Source: Odobenus rosmarus divergens
Lineage: Eukaryota > Chordata > Mammalia > Carnivora > Odobenidae
DNA length: 64,000 nucleotides
Direction: 5' to 3'
Assembly (NCBI RefSeq): GCF_000321225.1
Contig: NW_004452134.1
Span: 118,665 to 182,664 of the forward strand
Shown here: positions 46,915 through 58,398 of the stretch, piece after piece
Layout: each line of letters opens with the position of its first letter
How positions within the stretch are numbered: the first letter of the stretch is position 1
Translations under genes and position numbers: made by a program
Notes under the pieces: model-generated
Seen by the model: only the letters and a program-made list of their open reading frames with translations
The model's database searches: none
Told to the model about the DNA's origin: nothing

Positions 46915-49640
46915 TCAACCATTTATATTTAATATGATTGTGTCAGATCTGTTTTTGTTTCTATTTCCTATTGATTACTTGTTACTTTTTTATGTTCTAT
47001 TTTTGGATTCTTTTGTGTGTGTGTGAACCTGTTATAGCTCCTTTGCTGAACTGTTAGCTATTACTCTGTTTTTGCATTTGTTCATTTGAGATGACTTTCA
47101 AATTTATAATTTTTTTCTTATCAGTGTCTATTGTAAATGATATTAAATTACTTTACACATTGTATAAAACTTTACAATAGTATATTTATTTCTTCACTTC
47201 TGGATTTTGAGTTATTGGTATACATTTTACTTTTGCCCATACTATAAACCTCTCAATGTACTGCTATTATTTTTTTTAAAGATTTTATTTATTTGAGAGA
47301 GAGAGAATGAGAGATAGAGAGCACGAGAGGGTAGAGGGTCAGAGGGAGAAGCAGACTCCCTGCTGAGCAGGGAGCCCAATGTGGGACTCGATCCCGGGAC
47401 TCCAGGATCATGACCTGAGCCGAAGGCAGTCGCTTAACCAACTGAGCCACCCAGGCGCCCTGTACTGCTATTATTTTTACACTGAACATTCAACTATCTT
47501 CTAAAGTAAATTAAGTAGTAAGAAAAATCATATTTACAAATTGTGTTACCTTCTCTAGGGCTCTTTATTCCTGTGTGTAGATTCAGGTTTCCATTTTGTA
47601 CTATAGTGCTTCCACTTGAAGGACCTCCATTAACATTTTTTATATTGCAGGACTTCTAGTGATGAAGTCTACCTATTATATGTCTGAAAAAAATCTTTAT
47701 TTCCTCTTCATTTTTGAATGACACTTCTGCCTGGTTTAGTATTCGAGGTTGACAGATTTTTTTTTTCCCCAGTACTTCAAAGATGTTATTCTATTGTCTT
47801 CTCACTTGCATTGTTTCCAGTGAGAAAGGTGCTGTCATCCTTTGGTTCTGTACGCATAATATGTCTTTTCTCTGGTTTAAGACTTTCTCTTTATAACTGG
47901 TTTTAAGCAATGTGATTATAATGTGTCTTTTGTAATTTTTTTTCATATTTCTAGTGCTTCAGGTTTCTCATTTAACTTCTTGGATCTGTAGGCTTATGGT
48001 TTCCTCCAATATAAAATGTCTTCAGCCATTATTTCATCAAATATTCTTAGTTTTCACTTTTCCTCCCCTTTAGGAAAAACAGCTACACATTTATTTGGCC
48101 AATTTTGAAATTGCTCCATGATTCCTTGGTGGTTCATTTTCTGCCATCTTTTTTCTGTCTATGCTTCATTTTGAATAGTTTCTATTGCTATATCTTCATG
48201 TACACTAATCTTTTCTTCTGCACTGTTGAATCTGCTGATAATGCCATCTACTGTAATTTTCATCTCAGGCATTAAAGTTTTCATCTCTAAAACTTCCATT
48301 TGGTCATGTTCTATATACTCCCTGTCTTAAACTAATATGTGTAACTTTTCCTCTAGACTTTTGACCACAGGGATTTGATTGATTTTTCTCCTCGATATGT
48401 GTTTTGTTCATGTTGGGTAATTTTATTAGATGCCAAGCATTATGAATTTTATCTTGTGTCTTGGATATTTTTGTATTCTATATTCTACAGGTTTGTTTTG
48501 GAATATGATTATTTCTTGAAAGGAGTTTCTTCCTTTCTGGTCTTGCTTTTTAAATTTTTTAATAGGACCAAAGAAATATAGGGCTAATTTTTGCCAACTT
48601 TTGAGGCATTCTAAACCAATCCCCATGAATTGTGAGGTCTTCCAATTTGGCTGAGACAGGTACTACTTCTAGGCTTAGACTAAAACAGCACTGCAGGCAC
48701 TGTTTCCTCTAATCTTTTCAAGTGATCTTTCCTTAGGCTTGGATAATTTCCTCACATGGGTCAACTGGATGCATTTCAACAGAATGTTCAAGGGAGATCC
48801 TCAGTAGATCTCCAGAGTTCTCTCTTCTATGCCGCTCTCTCCTCTCTGGTGTTCTGGCTTTCAAATTCCAGTGGCTTTGTCTTTTCCAGAATCCATATCT
48901 ATTTTCTCAACTCAAGGAGGCTGCCGGTTGCTGACTGGATTACTTCTCCTTATATTGCAACCTGGAATCTTTCTCCAGGCATTAAGTTGGGTCAGTATTA
49001 GGGACTTGTCTATTTTTTTTGTCTCTCATAGATCACTGTTCTTCATTGCCAGATGACCCACATCTAGCCTGTCATTGTTTCCTATAAAGGTATCCTTCAC
49101 TTTTACAAAAGATGTACATTAGTACCTGTTTTCACTAACCAAAAGAAATACAAAGAGGATTTTTGCCTTTACACAAAAAGGACAAAAAGCTAAAAGTATT
49201 TAGCACTTGTTTTGCAGCAAGCTCTTTTAGAGTCAGTGTACACCCTGAGTAGTGAGAGAGTCACAGCCAAGCTTCTTCCTAGAGAACTACACTCAGTATC
49301 TCAGTAGCAAGCCAACATAGCTCAGTTGTGTTTGTGAGCATCTGTGTTTTATCTTGATTTATTTTGTGCATCTGTTAGCAAGCTAGATCCTAAGTTATCA
49401 GAAAAGCTTAAGAGAGGTTATTTTGTTTAGGGTCTGGGAACACTCTGAATGTTTTCCCTGTAAATTCATGGAAATTACTTCTTTGTTTTACACTATTTTG
49501 GCTTGCAAAATTTTCATAGAAATGCTCTACTTTTGGATAACAGGGGAAACCTGTATTTTGTCAGGGTTTTTTTTTTTTAGTTGTTTAGGATGGGAGGGTG
49601 AAACCAGTCTTTTACTCCATCTTAACTAGAAACAAACTAT
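46915..49640 (-). mobile_element. Old LINE-1, ORF1/5' UTR half
   Basis: Antisense old L1: inter-ORF and ORF1-like sequence ('gaccacagggatttgattg' region and 'cttcttggatctgtaggc' at 47981) followed by an antisense 5' UTR ending in 'tttactccatcttaactag' at about 49610-49630. No intact frame. It is split by the SINE at 47275-47460. The 3' half of the element is absent, so it was truncated after insertion. Confidence 0.75.
47275..47460 (-). mobile_element. Can-SINE with perfect target-site duplication, in old L1
   Basis: Minus-strand full-length copy ending in the head 'ccacccaggcgccc'. The 18-bp duplication tgtactgctattattttt is identical at 47257-47274 and 47461-47478, so the insertion is recent. 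Confidence 0.97.
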
Positions 49641-49669
49641 ATATATTTTTCAAGTGATAAAAGTGTATT

Positions 49670-49880
49670 TCCAAATCAGTCATGCATGAAGATAGCAATC
49701 TTATTTAAGACGTATGTATGTTTGTATGTTTCTGTGCATGCATAATTCTAATGTTAATAGTGCTTATCTTTAGATATTGTATGGTGTTTATTTTTTTCTT
49801 TGTTTCAGAATTTTCTACAACGTTCATGAATTTTCTACAATGGACATGAATTACTTTTATAATTAGAAAACAACAGCTAT
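49670..49880 (+). repeat. Ancient repeat 3' end with a 20-bp tandem duplication
   Basis: The end 'catgaattacttttataatt' plus 'agaaaacaac' resembles the 3' end of an ancient LINE-type repeat (family uncertain). Within it 'gaattttctacaacgttcat' at about 49808-49827 is repeated as 'gaattttctacaatggacat' at 49828-49847. Confidence 0.5.
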
Positions 49881-51058
49881 ATTATGTTTTACTCAAGATT
49901 AAAGCTGTGAAACTATTTATACTTTTGTAGTTTCTGTTGTCCATTTATAGATGTTGAGACAGAAAAGTAAGAGTTATAAAAGCAGTTTAAAGGGTAGGTT
50001 TTCTTGGTTTGTCTTATAATCAAAAAGTTGCCAGCTTATTAGGAATATGGCTGAACAGGTAGGTTTGAGATAAGTATGTTAATTAATTAGCTTTCTGCTT
50101 ATTGTCATTTGTTCTCTTGATTCATTGCGGCAAAATGATGCTTAAACATCCATGTAAATACTAAAATATGACTAGTGTGGTTAGCAACCTAAAAGTAATC
50201 AACATCAACAATAGCAAGGATAGTCTTATTTACTGATAATTAACGTAAATGATGTACATTGGCTCCCTAATTGTTTTACTATTGTTTTCATTTTTACTAT
50301 TAATTTCAATTTCTAAACATTCGAACATCTATTTTATGAAATGTTCAGTATGACATGCTTTTCAAAATGATAACTAATCAATTCAGTCTATTTGTGGCCA
50401 TCTACTTTCATCACTAAAATCTTCAGAGGAAATATATTAATCCTTTCTCTTATAGTTTATTGACAGAGGCTCAGGAATACAGTTTGGTTAGTATCAATGC
50501 CTTATAGGCTGGTTTCTCTACATGTCATTTTTTCTTTCCTTCACTTATATATTCATCTTTAAAAATGTTATTTCTTAAAGTTAGTCTATATTCAAACTAT
50601 TCAAGGAACCAAGGATAAAGAGATAAATAGGCTATTATTTCATGTCCTGGTAAGAGGAGAGAAAAATACTAAAAAAACTAAAAATCTATGTGTTGTAGGC
50701 AATTATTCTTTTTCAAACTGGTACGGCAGAGTATATGTCATTTTCATTAATAATCAATCCACATTTGCACACAATGGGCTAGGTGTTGGACAATTCTAAA
50801 GGGCAATGCTTTGTGTCTGTGATTTACGTGATAAGGTGAGATTTTCACAGTCTGACCTTACAAAAATTGCAAACTCAGTGACAGGTTTTCTTTCTAAGGC
50901 TGTTATTTGAGATGTAGTCTCACACACAAAGTAAAGTGGAAAATTGAGACAATTCTCTAGACAGTTAAGGTTGTTATTTAGGGTTGCAGTACCCAGAAAT
51001 TTGTCTTAATTCTCTATTTTACATTTTATGTGTAAGCATCTTGTTACCAGAATAGAAG

Positions 51059-51060
<2 letters not shown>
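49881..51060. other. Unassigned, probably single-copy DNA
   Basis: No gene or repeat recognised over about 1.2 kb. Confidence 0.5.

Positions 51061-51102
<42 letters not shown>
51061..51102 (+). repeat. (GT)21 microsatellite
   Basis: A pure 42-bp GT run, the longest uninterrupted dinucleotide repeat in the window. Likely polymorphic and capable of Z-DNA. Confidence 0.99.
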
Positions 51103-51105
<3 letters not shown>

Positions 51106-51977
51106 AAACAACTCTTTAATATGAGGATATAAACTTTGGTGAGCCTGTCAAATGATTCTTAAATTACATGAGAGAGCTTAATTTTGTATTTCATTTTAAA
51201 TCCTTGTAATGATATTACCAATGACATACTTGATGTTGACATGTTCAGATCTTTAAATTTTCAGTTAAAAAAAAAAACTGGCCTATTATTTTCTGTCAGA
51301 ACACTTAAAAAAAAAAGTAACTTATCAGAAAAGGAAATGGTGTTTACATACTGAAACCCTTAAATGTCTACCATTATGCTAATTATGTTTATCCATTTCA
51401 AAGTTATAGTTACTAGGACATGTAAAGCTTATACATGTGAAATATTCCAAACCATACAAATAAGCAAAAGGACTGCATTATCAAATTAAAGATTAGAAAT
51501 GAAAGTACTTCTTATAAAGAATAATTCTCACCTTGAATCATGCATGAAATAAAAATCAATGACATAATGTAAGACAACCATGTAAGTGTTCTTTTAATGG
51601 ATTGTGTCTTAATAAATACCACCTTTATTAAAAACATTCATCCAAATATATTTATACCTTACCATGCCACTTTACTCTGATTAGAAAATTTCACTTTACT
51701 GAGTAAATGTAAATAACAAATATATAGTAATATATATATTATATAATACCATCAATTATATACATTTTAATATGTATAAATAATCATATAATATTATGTA
51801 TATAAATCAAAGTTTTTTTTCAGTTTAGGAACTAAAAAATAAACCTCACATCTTATTTAAAAGATATTTGCATTTTTTTAATTTAGTTCATTACCTGCTT
51901 ATTTTTTAACTCCTAAAGAAGAAAAATTATTCTCCGATTAATGGAAAATAAGAGAAAATTCAATCTTTAGATTGGTT
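51103..51977. other. Unassigned AT-rich DNA
   Basis: Includes A-runs at 51267 and 51308 and a TA-rich patch at about 51720-51800. No gene recognised. Confidence 0.5.
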
Positions 51978-51989
51978 TCCATTCCAAGG

Positions 51990-52088
51990 TTTTTTTTTTA
52001 GTAGGCTCCACACCCAACATAGGGTTCAAATTCACAACCCTGAGATCAAGAGTCTCACACTCTACTAACTGAGCCAGCCAGGCACACC
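51990..52088 (-). mobile_element. Short Can-SINE with target-site duplication
   Basis: A 99-bp minus-strand copy of the short type: T9 tail, 'aggctccacacccaacatag', 'aaccctgagatcaagagtc' and head 'actgagccagccaggc'. The duplication tccattccaagg (51978-51989) and tccattccaaga (52089-52100) differs at the last base. Confidence 0.93.
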
Positions 52089-52100
52089 TCCATTCCAAGA

Positions 52101-52532
52101 AGGTTTTTTTACAAGACATTTTTTAAGAGATTCAGAATTAAAGACTTGTGTTACAATCCCATTGAGTCAGATAAAATAGTGCAAAATAAAATTTCTTGAT
52201 GGACTAGTTTACAAACAAATAAGAAACTTGTTCACTAGTATACTAATTATTTAGGAATCAGTAAGTTATTTGAGCACATTTAATGCATTACTTTATTAAT
52301 CATTACAACTTCCTTCAGACATTTATATTATTAATAAATAAAATTTTCCCTAAACAATGTAATCTTTACACCAGCTTCTCCTTGAACTATCACAAATTGT
52401 CAAGTGAAGAAATTGTTCTGTGTATTCGAGTCACTTATATTCTCATATTTACTTTGTGGTTGTGATTATGAGCAAGCATTGTCACCAAAAAATTAAAGAA
52501 CTAATTTTATAAATCAGATTAGAATTAAAAAT
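52101..52532. other. Unassigned AT-rich DNA
   Basis: No gene or repeat recognised. Confidence 0.5.
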
Positions 52533-52545
52533 AATAATTGGATTT

Positions 52546-52707
52546 ATTTTTAGAGAGGGAGAGGGGAGGGGCAGAGGGAGAGAGAGAGAAAATCCCAAGC
52601 AGACTCCACATCCAGCACAGAACCTGATGCAGGTCTTGATCTCACAACCCCAAGATCTTGATCTGAGCTGAAATCAAGAGTCAGTTGCCAAGCCATGCAG
52701 GTATCTC
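52546..52707 (-). mobile_element. Old Can-SINE with perfect target-site duplication
   Basis: GA-rich body, 'gcagactccacatccagcac', 'gatctgagctgaaatcaag' and a decayed head. The 13-bp duplication aataattggattt is identical at 52533-52545 and 52708-52720, despite the diverged head. Confidence 0.94.
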
Positions 52708-52720
52708 AATAATTGGATTT

Positions 52721-53316
52721 TTACAGGCATTTGTGATCATCTTTTATAGTACTTTTCATCAATGTATTCTATTTATTATTAAAATCAGCTAGTCATTATT
52801 TAGAAGTTCATACACATATAAGATGCTAAATATAGGGGCACCATACATGTATAAATCATGTTCCCAGTTCTTACGTAGCACAAAATTTTACTGTGTAGTT
52901 ACAATGCCAAAACAGTAAAAATACAAATATGTAAGTATTTAAATTGAGTGGTGTATTAAGAAAGTTTAGATAATACATTCCTTTTTTCTGATAATAAATT
53001 TAACATAAAATATTCAGTATATAATTCAATATACAATGCTAGACTAGGTATTAAGAATATAGAAATTATCAAAATAGACCAAGTTCATGCACTCAATGTA
53101 CTTTCTTCTTGTAGAGAGAGAAACATAGTAAGGAATAAAGTAATGGGTTAGGTGATAACAAATGTTATGAAAGAAAATAAAACTAGGTAACATTAACGGG
53201 AAAAGAGTGACTAGTTTTAGACTAATCTCTTGGAGGTGATATTTATACAGAACAGAATAAAATGAAGATCAAGATGGGAGTATCCGACAAGAGATCATTT
53301 TAGCTACAGAGAAAAG
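52721..53316. other. Unassigned AT-rich DNA
   Basis: No gene or repeat recognised. Confidence 0.5.
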
Positions 53317-53794
53317 CATAGTAGCCTCCCTTTACCTGTAGGGGATATGTTCCAAGACCCCCAGTGGATCCCTGAAACCATGAACAGTACCAAACCCTAT
53401 ATATACTATGTTTATTTCTCACATGTACATACCTATGATAAAGTTTAATTTATACAGGTGGGGAGGGATTAGGGACAGGAAGAGATTAACAATAACCAAT
53501 AATAGAACAGATATAAAATTATATTATAATAAAAGTTATGTGAATGTCTCTCTCTCAAAATATTTCATTGTACTGTATTTACCCTCCTCCTTTTTGTAAT
53601 GATGTGAGACAAAAAAAAACGCCTATATGATGAGATGAGTGGAGGTGAATGACACGGGAGTTGTGACAGCATTAGGCTACTACTGATCCTCTGACAATCA
53701 GGAGGATCATCTGCTTTTTAAACCACAGTTGAGCATGGGTAACTGAAACCATGGAAACCATGGAAAGTAAAACCATGGTAAGGGAGGACTACTG
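53317..53794 (+). mobile_element. Tigger-like (Tc1/mariner) non-autonomous element
   Basis: The ends form inverted repeats: left catagtagcctccctttacc and right ggtaagggaggactactg. Inside, 'ggatatgttccaagacccc', 'gataaagtttaatttata', 'taataaaagttatgtgaatg' and 'ggctactactgatcctctga' match the internal sequence of a Tigger-type MITE as I recall it. About 478 bp with no transposase. Confidence 0.82.
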
Positions 53795-54150
53795 AACTCC
53801 GATGACCTACATGATGTTGAGATGCAGCAAGGAGGCCAATGAAGCTGTAGCGAAATGAATGACAGGGAGGGTGTTAGGAAATATGTTCAGAAAGGCAATC
53901 AAGAGTCCAGCTGTATATTCAAAGAAACACTGACAACTGTGAAAAGAAACTACAGAATGATAGTGGAAACAGAGAGATCAAGTAGGAGACTACTGCCATA
54001 ATCAAATAAAAAATGAAGGTGGCTTGACTTAAGCTATTCTGCTGGAATTTATGAGAAGTAGGAATATATGGAATAAATAGTCCTGAGAAAATTTGCTGAT
54101 GGACTGGATGTGCATGTGATAAAAAGAGAGGAGTCAGATAAGATTCCAAG
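53795..54150. other. Unassigned DNA
   Basis: No gene recognised. It may be the continuation of the ancient element that resumes at 54780, split by later insertions. Confidence 0.4.
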
Positions 54151-54154
54151 ATGA

Positions 54155-54586
54155 AGGATTCATGATGATTGATTTTATGTGTTAACCCTACTGAGCCAAA
54201 GGGTCCCCAGACATTTGGTCAAACATTATTCTAGTTGAGTCTGTAAAGTTGTTTCTGGATGAGATTAACATTTAAATCAGTAGTTTGAGTAAAGCTGATT
54301 GCCCCCACTAGTGTGTGTAGGCCTCATCTAATTGATTGAAGACATAAATAGAACAAAAAGGCTGAGTAAGAGTTAACTCCTCCTGGCTGACTGCTGGATC
54401 TGAGTTCTATTTCCTGTCCTTAAGACACAAACTGAAAAATTATCTCTTGGGTCCCAAGTCTGCCAGCTTTCAGACTGCAACTTCCACCATTGTCTCTCGT
54501 GGGTCTCCAGCCTACCAAATACAGATTTTGGAACTTCTGAGCCGAGCCCCCACGTGAGCCAATTCCTTAATTTATACAGGTATGTC

Positions 54587-54625
<39 letters not shown>

Positions 54626-54745
54626 TATAAAATACAAAAAGACTATATATATAATGTAATGATTATTATTTATATAATATTAATAATACAATAAAGAAAT
54701 ACATAAAAATATATAAGATATTTTGTTCTGTTTCTCTGGAGAATT
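54155..54745 (+). repeat. Ancient interspersed repeat holding a TA tract
   Basis: Motif series in order: 'gattttatgtgttaaccc', 'ggtccccagacatttggtc', 'tctggatgagattaacattt', 'gaacaaaaaggctgagtaag', 'gtgagccaattccttaa', a TA microsatellite, then 'gttctgtttctctggagaa' and 'ctaatacagg'. I recognise the pattern as a common mammalian repeat but cannot assign its class (LTR or DNA element). Confidence 0.6.
54586..54630 (+). repeat. (TA)n microsatellite
   Basis: An alternating AT tract interrupted once by gtat at about 54606. It lies at the position where this ancient repeat usually carries a variable TA run, and can form a cruciform. Confidence 0.97.
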
Positions 54746-54779
54746 CTAATACAGGCCTGAATGAATAATATATACAGTT

Positions 54780-56184
54780 GAGACCAATGAGAGAGAAGAT
54801 ATTTGGGGAAAACACATTTGGAGCGGGTGCAGAGAATTAAAATTCAAAAGTTTGATTCAGAATATGTTAAGTCTCAGATGCCTATTAAACATCCAAGTAG
54901 AAAGATCAGATGGGCAGGAGGATATACAAGTCTGGAATTCAGTGAAATGGTTGGGGCTAGCAATGAAATCAAGTTAGCCATCAAACTGGAGATGTTAAAG
55001 TCATGGGGCTAAATTAAATTACCTACAGATTAATATTAGACAAAAAGATCTAAAATCTGAGCCCCAAGGTACTAAATTATTTAAAGGTCTGAGTGATAAG
55101 GAGGCTATAGCAGAGGAGGTTGAAAAGAAGCAGTAAGGTGGCCAGAAAAACAAGAGACCTAAAGTTTCAGAAGGCCAAAGGAAAATCGAGTAAAGACTGA
55201 AGAAGCAATAAATTGTGTTAAATCCAAGTCACAAGTCTAGAAAGATGATGACTTTGAATGATTCATCAGCTTCAGCGATGTGGGAGTCATCAGAAATCTT
55301 GACGAGATCATTTTACTGAGACAGCTGGGTTAGAAAACGACTACCTAATTGAAGTGGATTCAACAAAGAATGGGTGAGTAGAAACTAAAAATGTAACTAC
55401 AGAAAAGCTGAGGAAATTTTTCTGTAAGGGAGGAGGCCAATGCAGAAGGGAGATCTATCATCTAGGGAGAATTTTAACATTTGTAAGGTAGTAGTTGTTC
55501 TGCATTTGTAAATGTTTGGGAATAGTCAAATAAGAGAAAAATTGCTGAGAAAAATGTGGCGGGAAATCCCTGAATTGAAAAGCTTGGGATTCAGTGCAAA
55601 CAGGAGTGTTCACATTTGACCCATTGTATCTAGAAATGGAGAGTATGTGGTTACAGGTACAAGGAAGTTGGTAGATTTGGTGGTGAAAGCACAGGCAAAT
55701 CCTCTTTTGCTAACATCTATTTTCTTAGTGAAATAAGAAGAAAGGTCTTCATTACAATGTGGAGAAGAAAGGGAGATTATCAGGGTCATAAGGAGACAGA
55801 AGAGTTAAATAGTTTCCTCAGAAATTAAAGAGTATATTTATCTAGCAAGCAGGAGAATTACTGGACAACCCTGAAAGCTATTTAAGGTTTATAGTCATCA
55901 ATTTAAAGTTATCTCAAGAAGCATGCCTGTGTGTTTTTATGCACAACTATTGGGCTCTCACAGGGCAGGTGTAGAGTTTGTGTAGAGCTGGCTGCAAACA
56001 GGATTTGGACTTTGCCAGTCTAGAGCATGAGTGGAAGGTAGAAAAGAGTGGGAGAGTTGAGGGCATTCTAATAATGGACAATGATATTTAAATCTGAGAA
56101 AGGAGGGGAGAGCATAATGAGGGTCATAGAGAAGGGAAAAATGGTTTGATCAAAAATTGAAGACTAGATACTAAATAGAACAGA
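54780..56184 (+). repeat. Probable long ancient repeat, class unassigned
   Basis: Phrases such as 'gatgggcaggaggatatacaag'-like text at 54909, 'gtcatcagaaatcttgacg', 'ggaatagtcaaataagag' and 'gataaggaggctatagcag' resemble a long purine-rich mammalian repeat I have seen but cannot name. G+A-rich with no usable frame. It could instead be single-copy DNA. Confidence 0.35.
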
Positions 56185-56345
56185 AAATACTTTATAATTT
56201 CTTTAATAATTTTATTGAGACATAATTCACATAACACTGTTATTTTAGAGAGTATAAACAAGTGGTTTTTAATATATTCAGAATTGTGCAACTACAACCA
56301 CTAATTTTAAAACATTTCATCATCCTAAAAGAAATCCTGCAGCCA

Positions 56346-56526
56346 GGGCGCTTAAGCGTCTGCCTTCGGCTCAGGTCATGATCCCAGGGTCCTGGGATTG
56401 AGTCCCACATCAGGCTCCCTGCTCAGCGGGAGACCTGCTTCTCCCTCTCCCACTCCCCCTGCTTGTGTTCCTGCTCTCGCTGTGTCTCTGTCAAATAAAT
56501 AAATAAAATCTTAAGAAAAAAAAAGG
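56346..56526 (+). mobile_element. Can-SINE lacking its A-box region
   Basis: It starts gggcgcttaagcgtctgcc: the 17 or so bases that normally follow gggcgc (ctgggtggctcagtcgg) are absent. The rest is full length to the A-rich tail. The 19-bp duplication aaaagaaatcctgcagcca is identical at 56327-56345 and 56527-56545. The missing part overlaps the tRNA-type internal A box of the RNA polymerase III promoter. Confidence 0.96.
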
Positions 56527-57913
56527 AAAAGAAATCCTGCAGCCATTAGCAGTCATTCTCCATTCACCTTCTCCCCGGTTCCTGGCAAAAACAAATCTAA
56601 TATCTATCTCTAGGGAGTTGCCTGTCTATTTCAATGAACATACTTTTCCAAGGCTTACCTCTGTTGTTGTAGTATCTATCATAGTTCATGTTGATGGCTA
56701 ATATTCCATTATATGGATACATCACATGTTTTTAATTCATTAGTTGATGGACCTTCAAGTTGTTTCTAGTGTTTTGTTTGTGTTTGGCTATTATGAATAA
56801 TACTATTATGAACATTCATGAACAAATTTTATGTGTATATATGTTTTAAATTCTCTTATATGTATAATTAGAAGTGGAATTGCTGGGTCAAATGGTACCT
56901 TTATTTTTAATATTTTGAAGAATTCCCAAACTGTTTTACAAAGTAACTAACATTTTGGATTTCTTATCAACAATGTATGAGAGTTTCAGTTTTCCACATT
57001 TTTACAACTTGTTATTTCCATCTTACTGGGAAGGGAGTATTATGTAATTGTGCTTTTGACTTGCATTTCCCTAATGACTAATGTGTTCAGCATCTTTTCA
57101 TATGCTTATTGGCCATTTGTATATTATCACTGGAAAATGTCTATTCAAGTATTTTCTCATTTCATATTGGGTTGTCTTTTCATTGTTGAGTTGTATTAGT
57201 TTTTATATATATTATTCTAGATTCAAGCCTTTTATCAGACATATGATTTGCAAATATCTTACCCCACTCTGTGGGTTATCTTTTCACTTAGAATCCTTTG
57301 AAGTACATTTTTTTTCTTTTTAAAATTTTTGATGAAATCAATTTTTCACTTGTGCTTTTTGTTTCATATCTAATTTCTTTTAAGAATTACTTCTAGGAGT
57401 TTTATAGCTTTGACTTTTAACTTACATCTATATTTTGACTTAAATTTTGTAAAAGGTCTGATGTTGGGGTTCAACTGCATTCACTTGCATCTAAAACCAC
57501 TGTCAAAAATACTATTTCCCCCACTACATTTTATCAGCACCTGTGTTGAAAATCAATTGACTATAACTGCAAGTGATTATTAGTGGGACTCTTAATTTTA
57601 TTTCATTAATTATGTGTCTATATTTCTGTCACTACCACACTATCTTGATTACTATAGCCTAATGCTGCGTTTTTAAGTGTGAATTCCCCAACTTTTTTTT
57701 TTCCCAAGATTGTTTTGTTTATCCTAGGCTTTTTTCATTTCCATATGAATTTTAGGATCATCTTGTTGATATCTGAAAAAAAAAAAGAAGATGGAATTTT
57801 GACAGACGATTACCCTAAATTTGTAAATCAATTTGGGGAGTGTTGCCAACTTAATATTAATTGTTATAATCCATGTATATGGACTATTTTTCATTTATTT
57901 AGGTCTTTCTTAA

Positions 57914-58045
57914 TTTTTTTTAAGATTTATTTATTTGAGAGAGACTCCCTGGCTGAGCACAGAACCAGATCTCATGACCCTGAGATCATGACCTGAGCCA
58001 AAACCAAGAGTCAGATGCTTAACCACCTTTGCCATCCAGGCGCCC
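57914..58045 (-). mobile_element. Can-SINE, internally shortened
   Basis: Minus-strand copy with T-rich tail, most of the CT/GA body missing, then 'ccctggctgagcacagaacc', 'gatcatgacctgagccaaaa' and the head 'gccatccaggcgcccc'. Flanks 'tctttctt' and 'cctttctt' may be a short duplication. Confidence 0.9.
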
Positions 58046-58199
58046 CTTTCTTGTTTTTCGATAATACTTTATAGTTTATAGTTTATAGTTTCCATATACA
58101 CTGAGTTGGAAAGTATTAACTCCCTCTTCTACTTTTTCAGAGAATTTGTGAAGGATTGGTGTTAATTATTCTTTAAATTTTTAATAAAATTCACCTGCG

Positions 58200-58398
58200 G
58201 GGCGCCTGGGTGGCTCAGTTGGTTAAATGACTGCCTTCGTCTCGGGTCATGATCCTGGAGTCCCGGGATCAAGTCCCACATCGGGCTCCCTGCTCAGCAG
58301 GGAGTCTGCTTCTCCCTCTGACCCTCTTCCCTCTCGTGCTATCTCTCATTCTCTCTCTCTCAAATAAATAAATAAAATCTTTAGAAAAAAAATAAAAA
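58200..58398 (+). mobile_element. Can-SINE with perfect target-site duplication
   Basis: Plus-strand full-length copy, 'tctgaccctcttccctc' type, very close to the copies at 6618 and 63204. The 18-bp duplication taataaaattcacctgcg is identical at 58182-58199 and 58399-58416. Confidence 0.98.
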
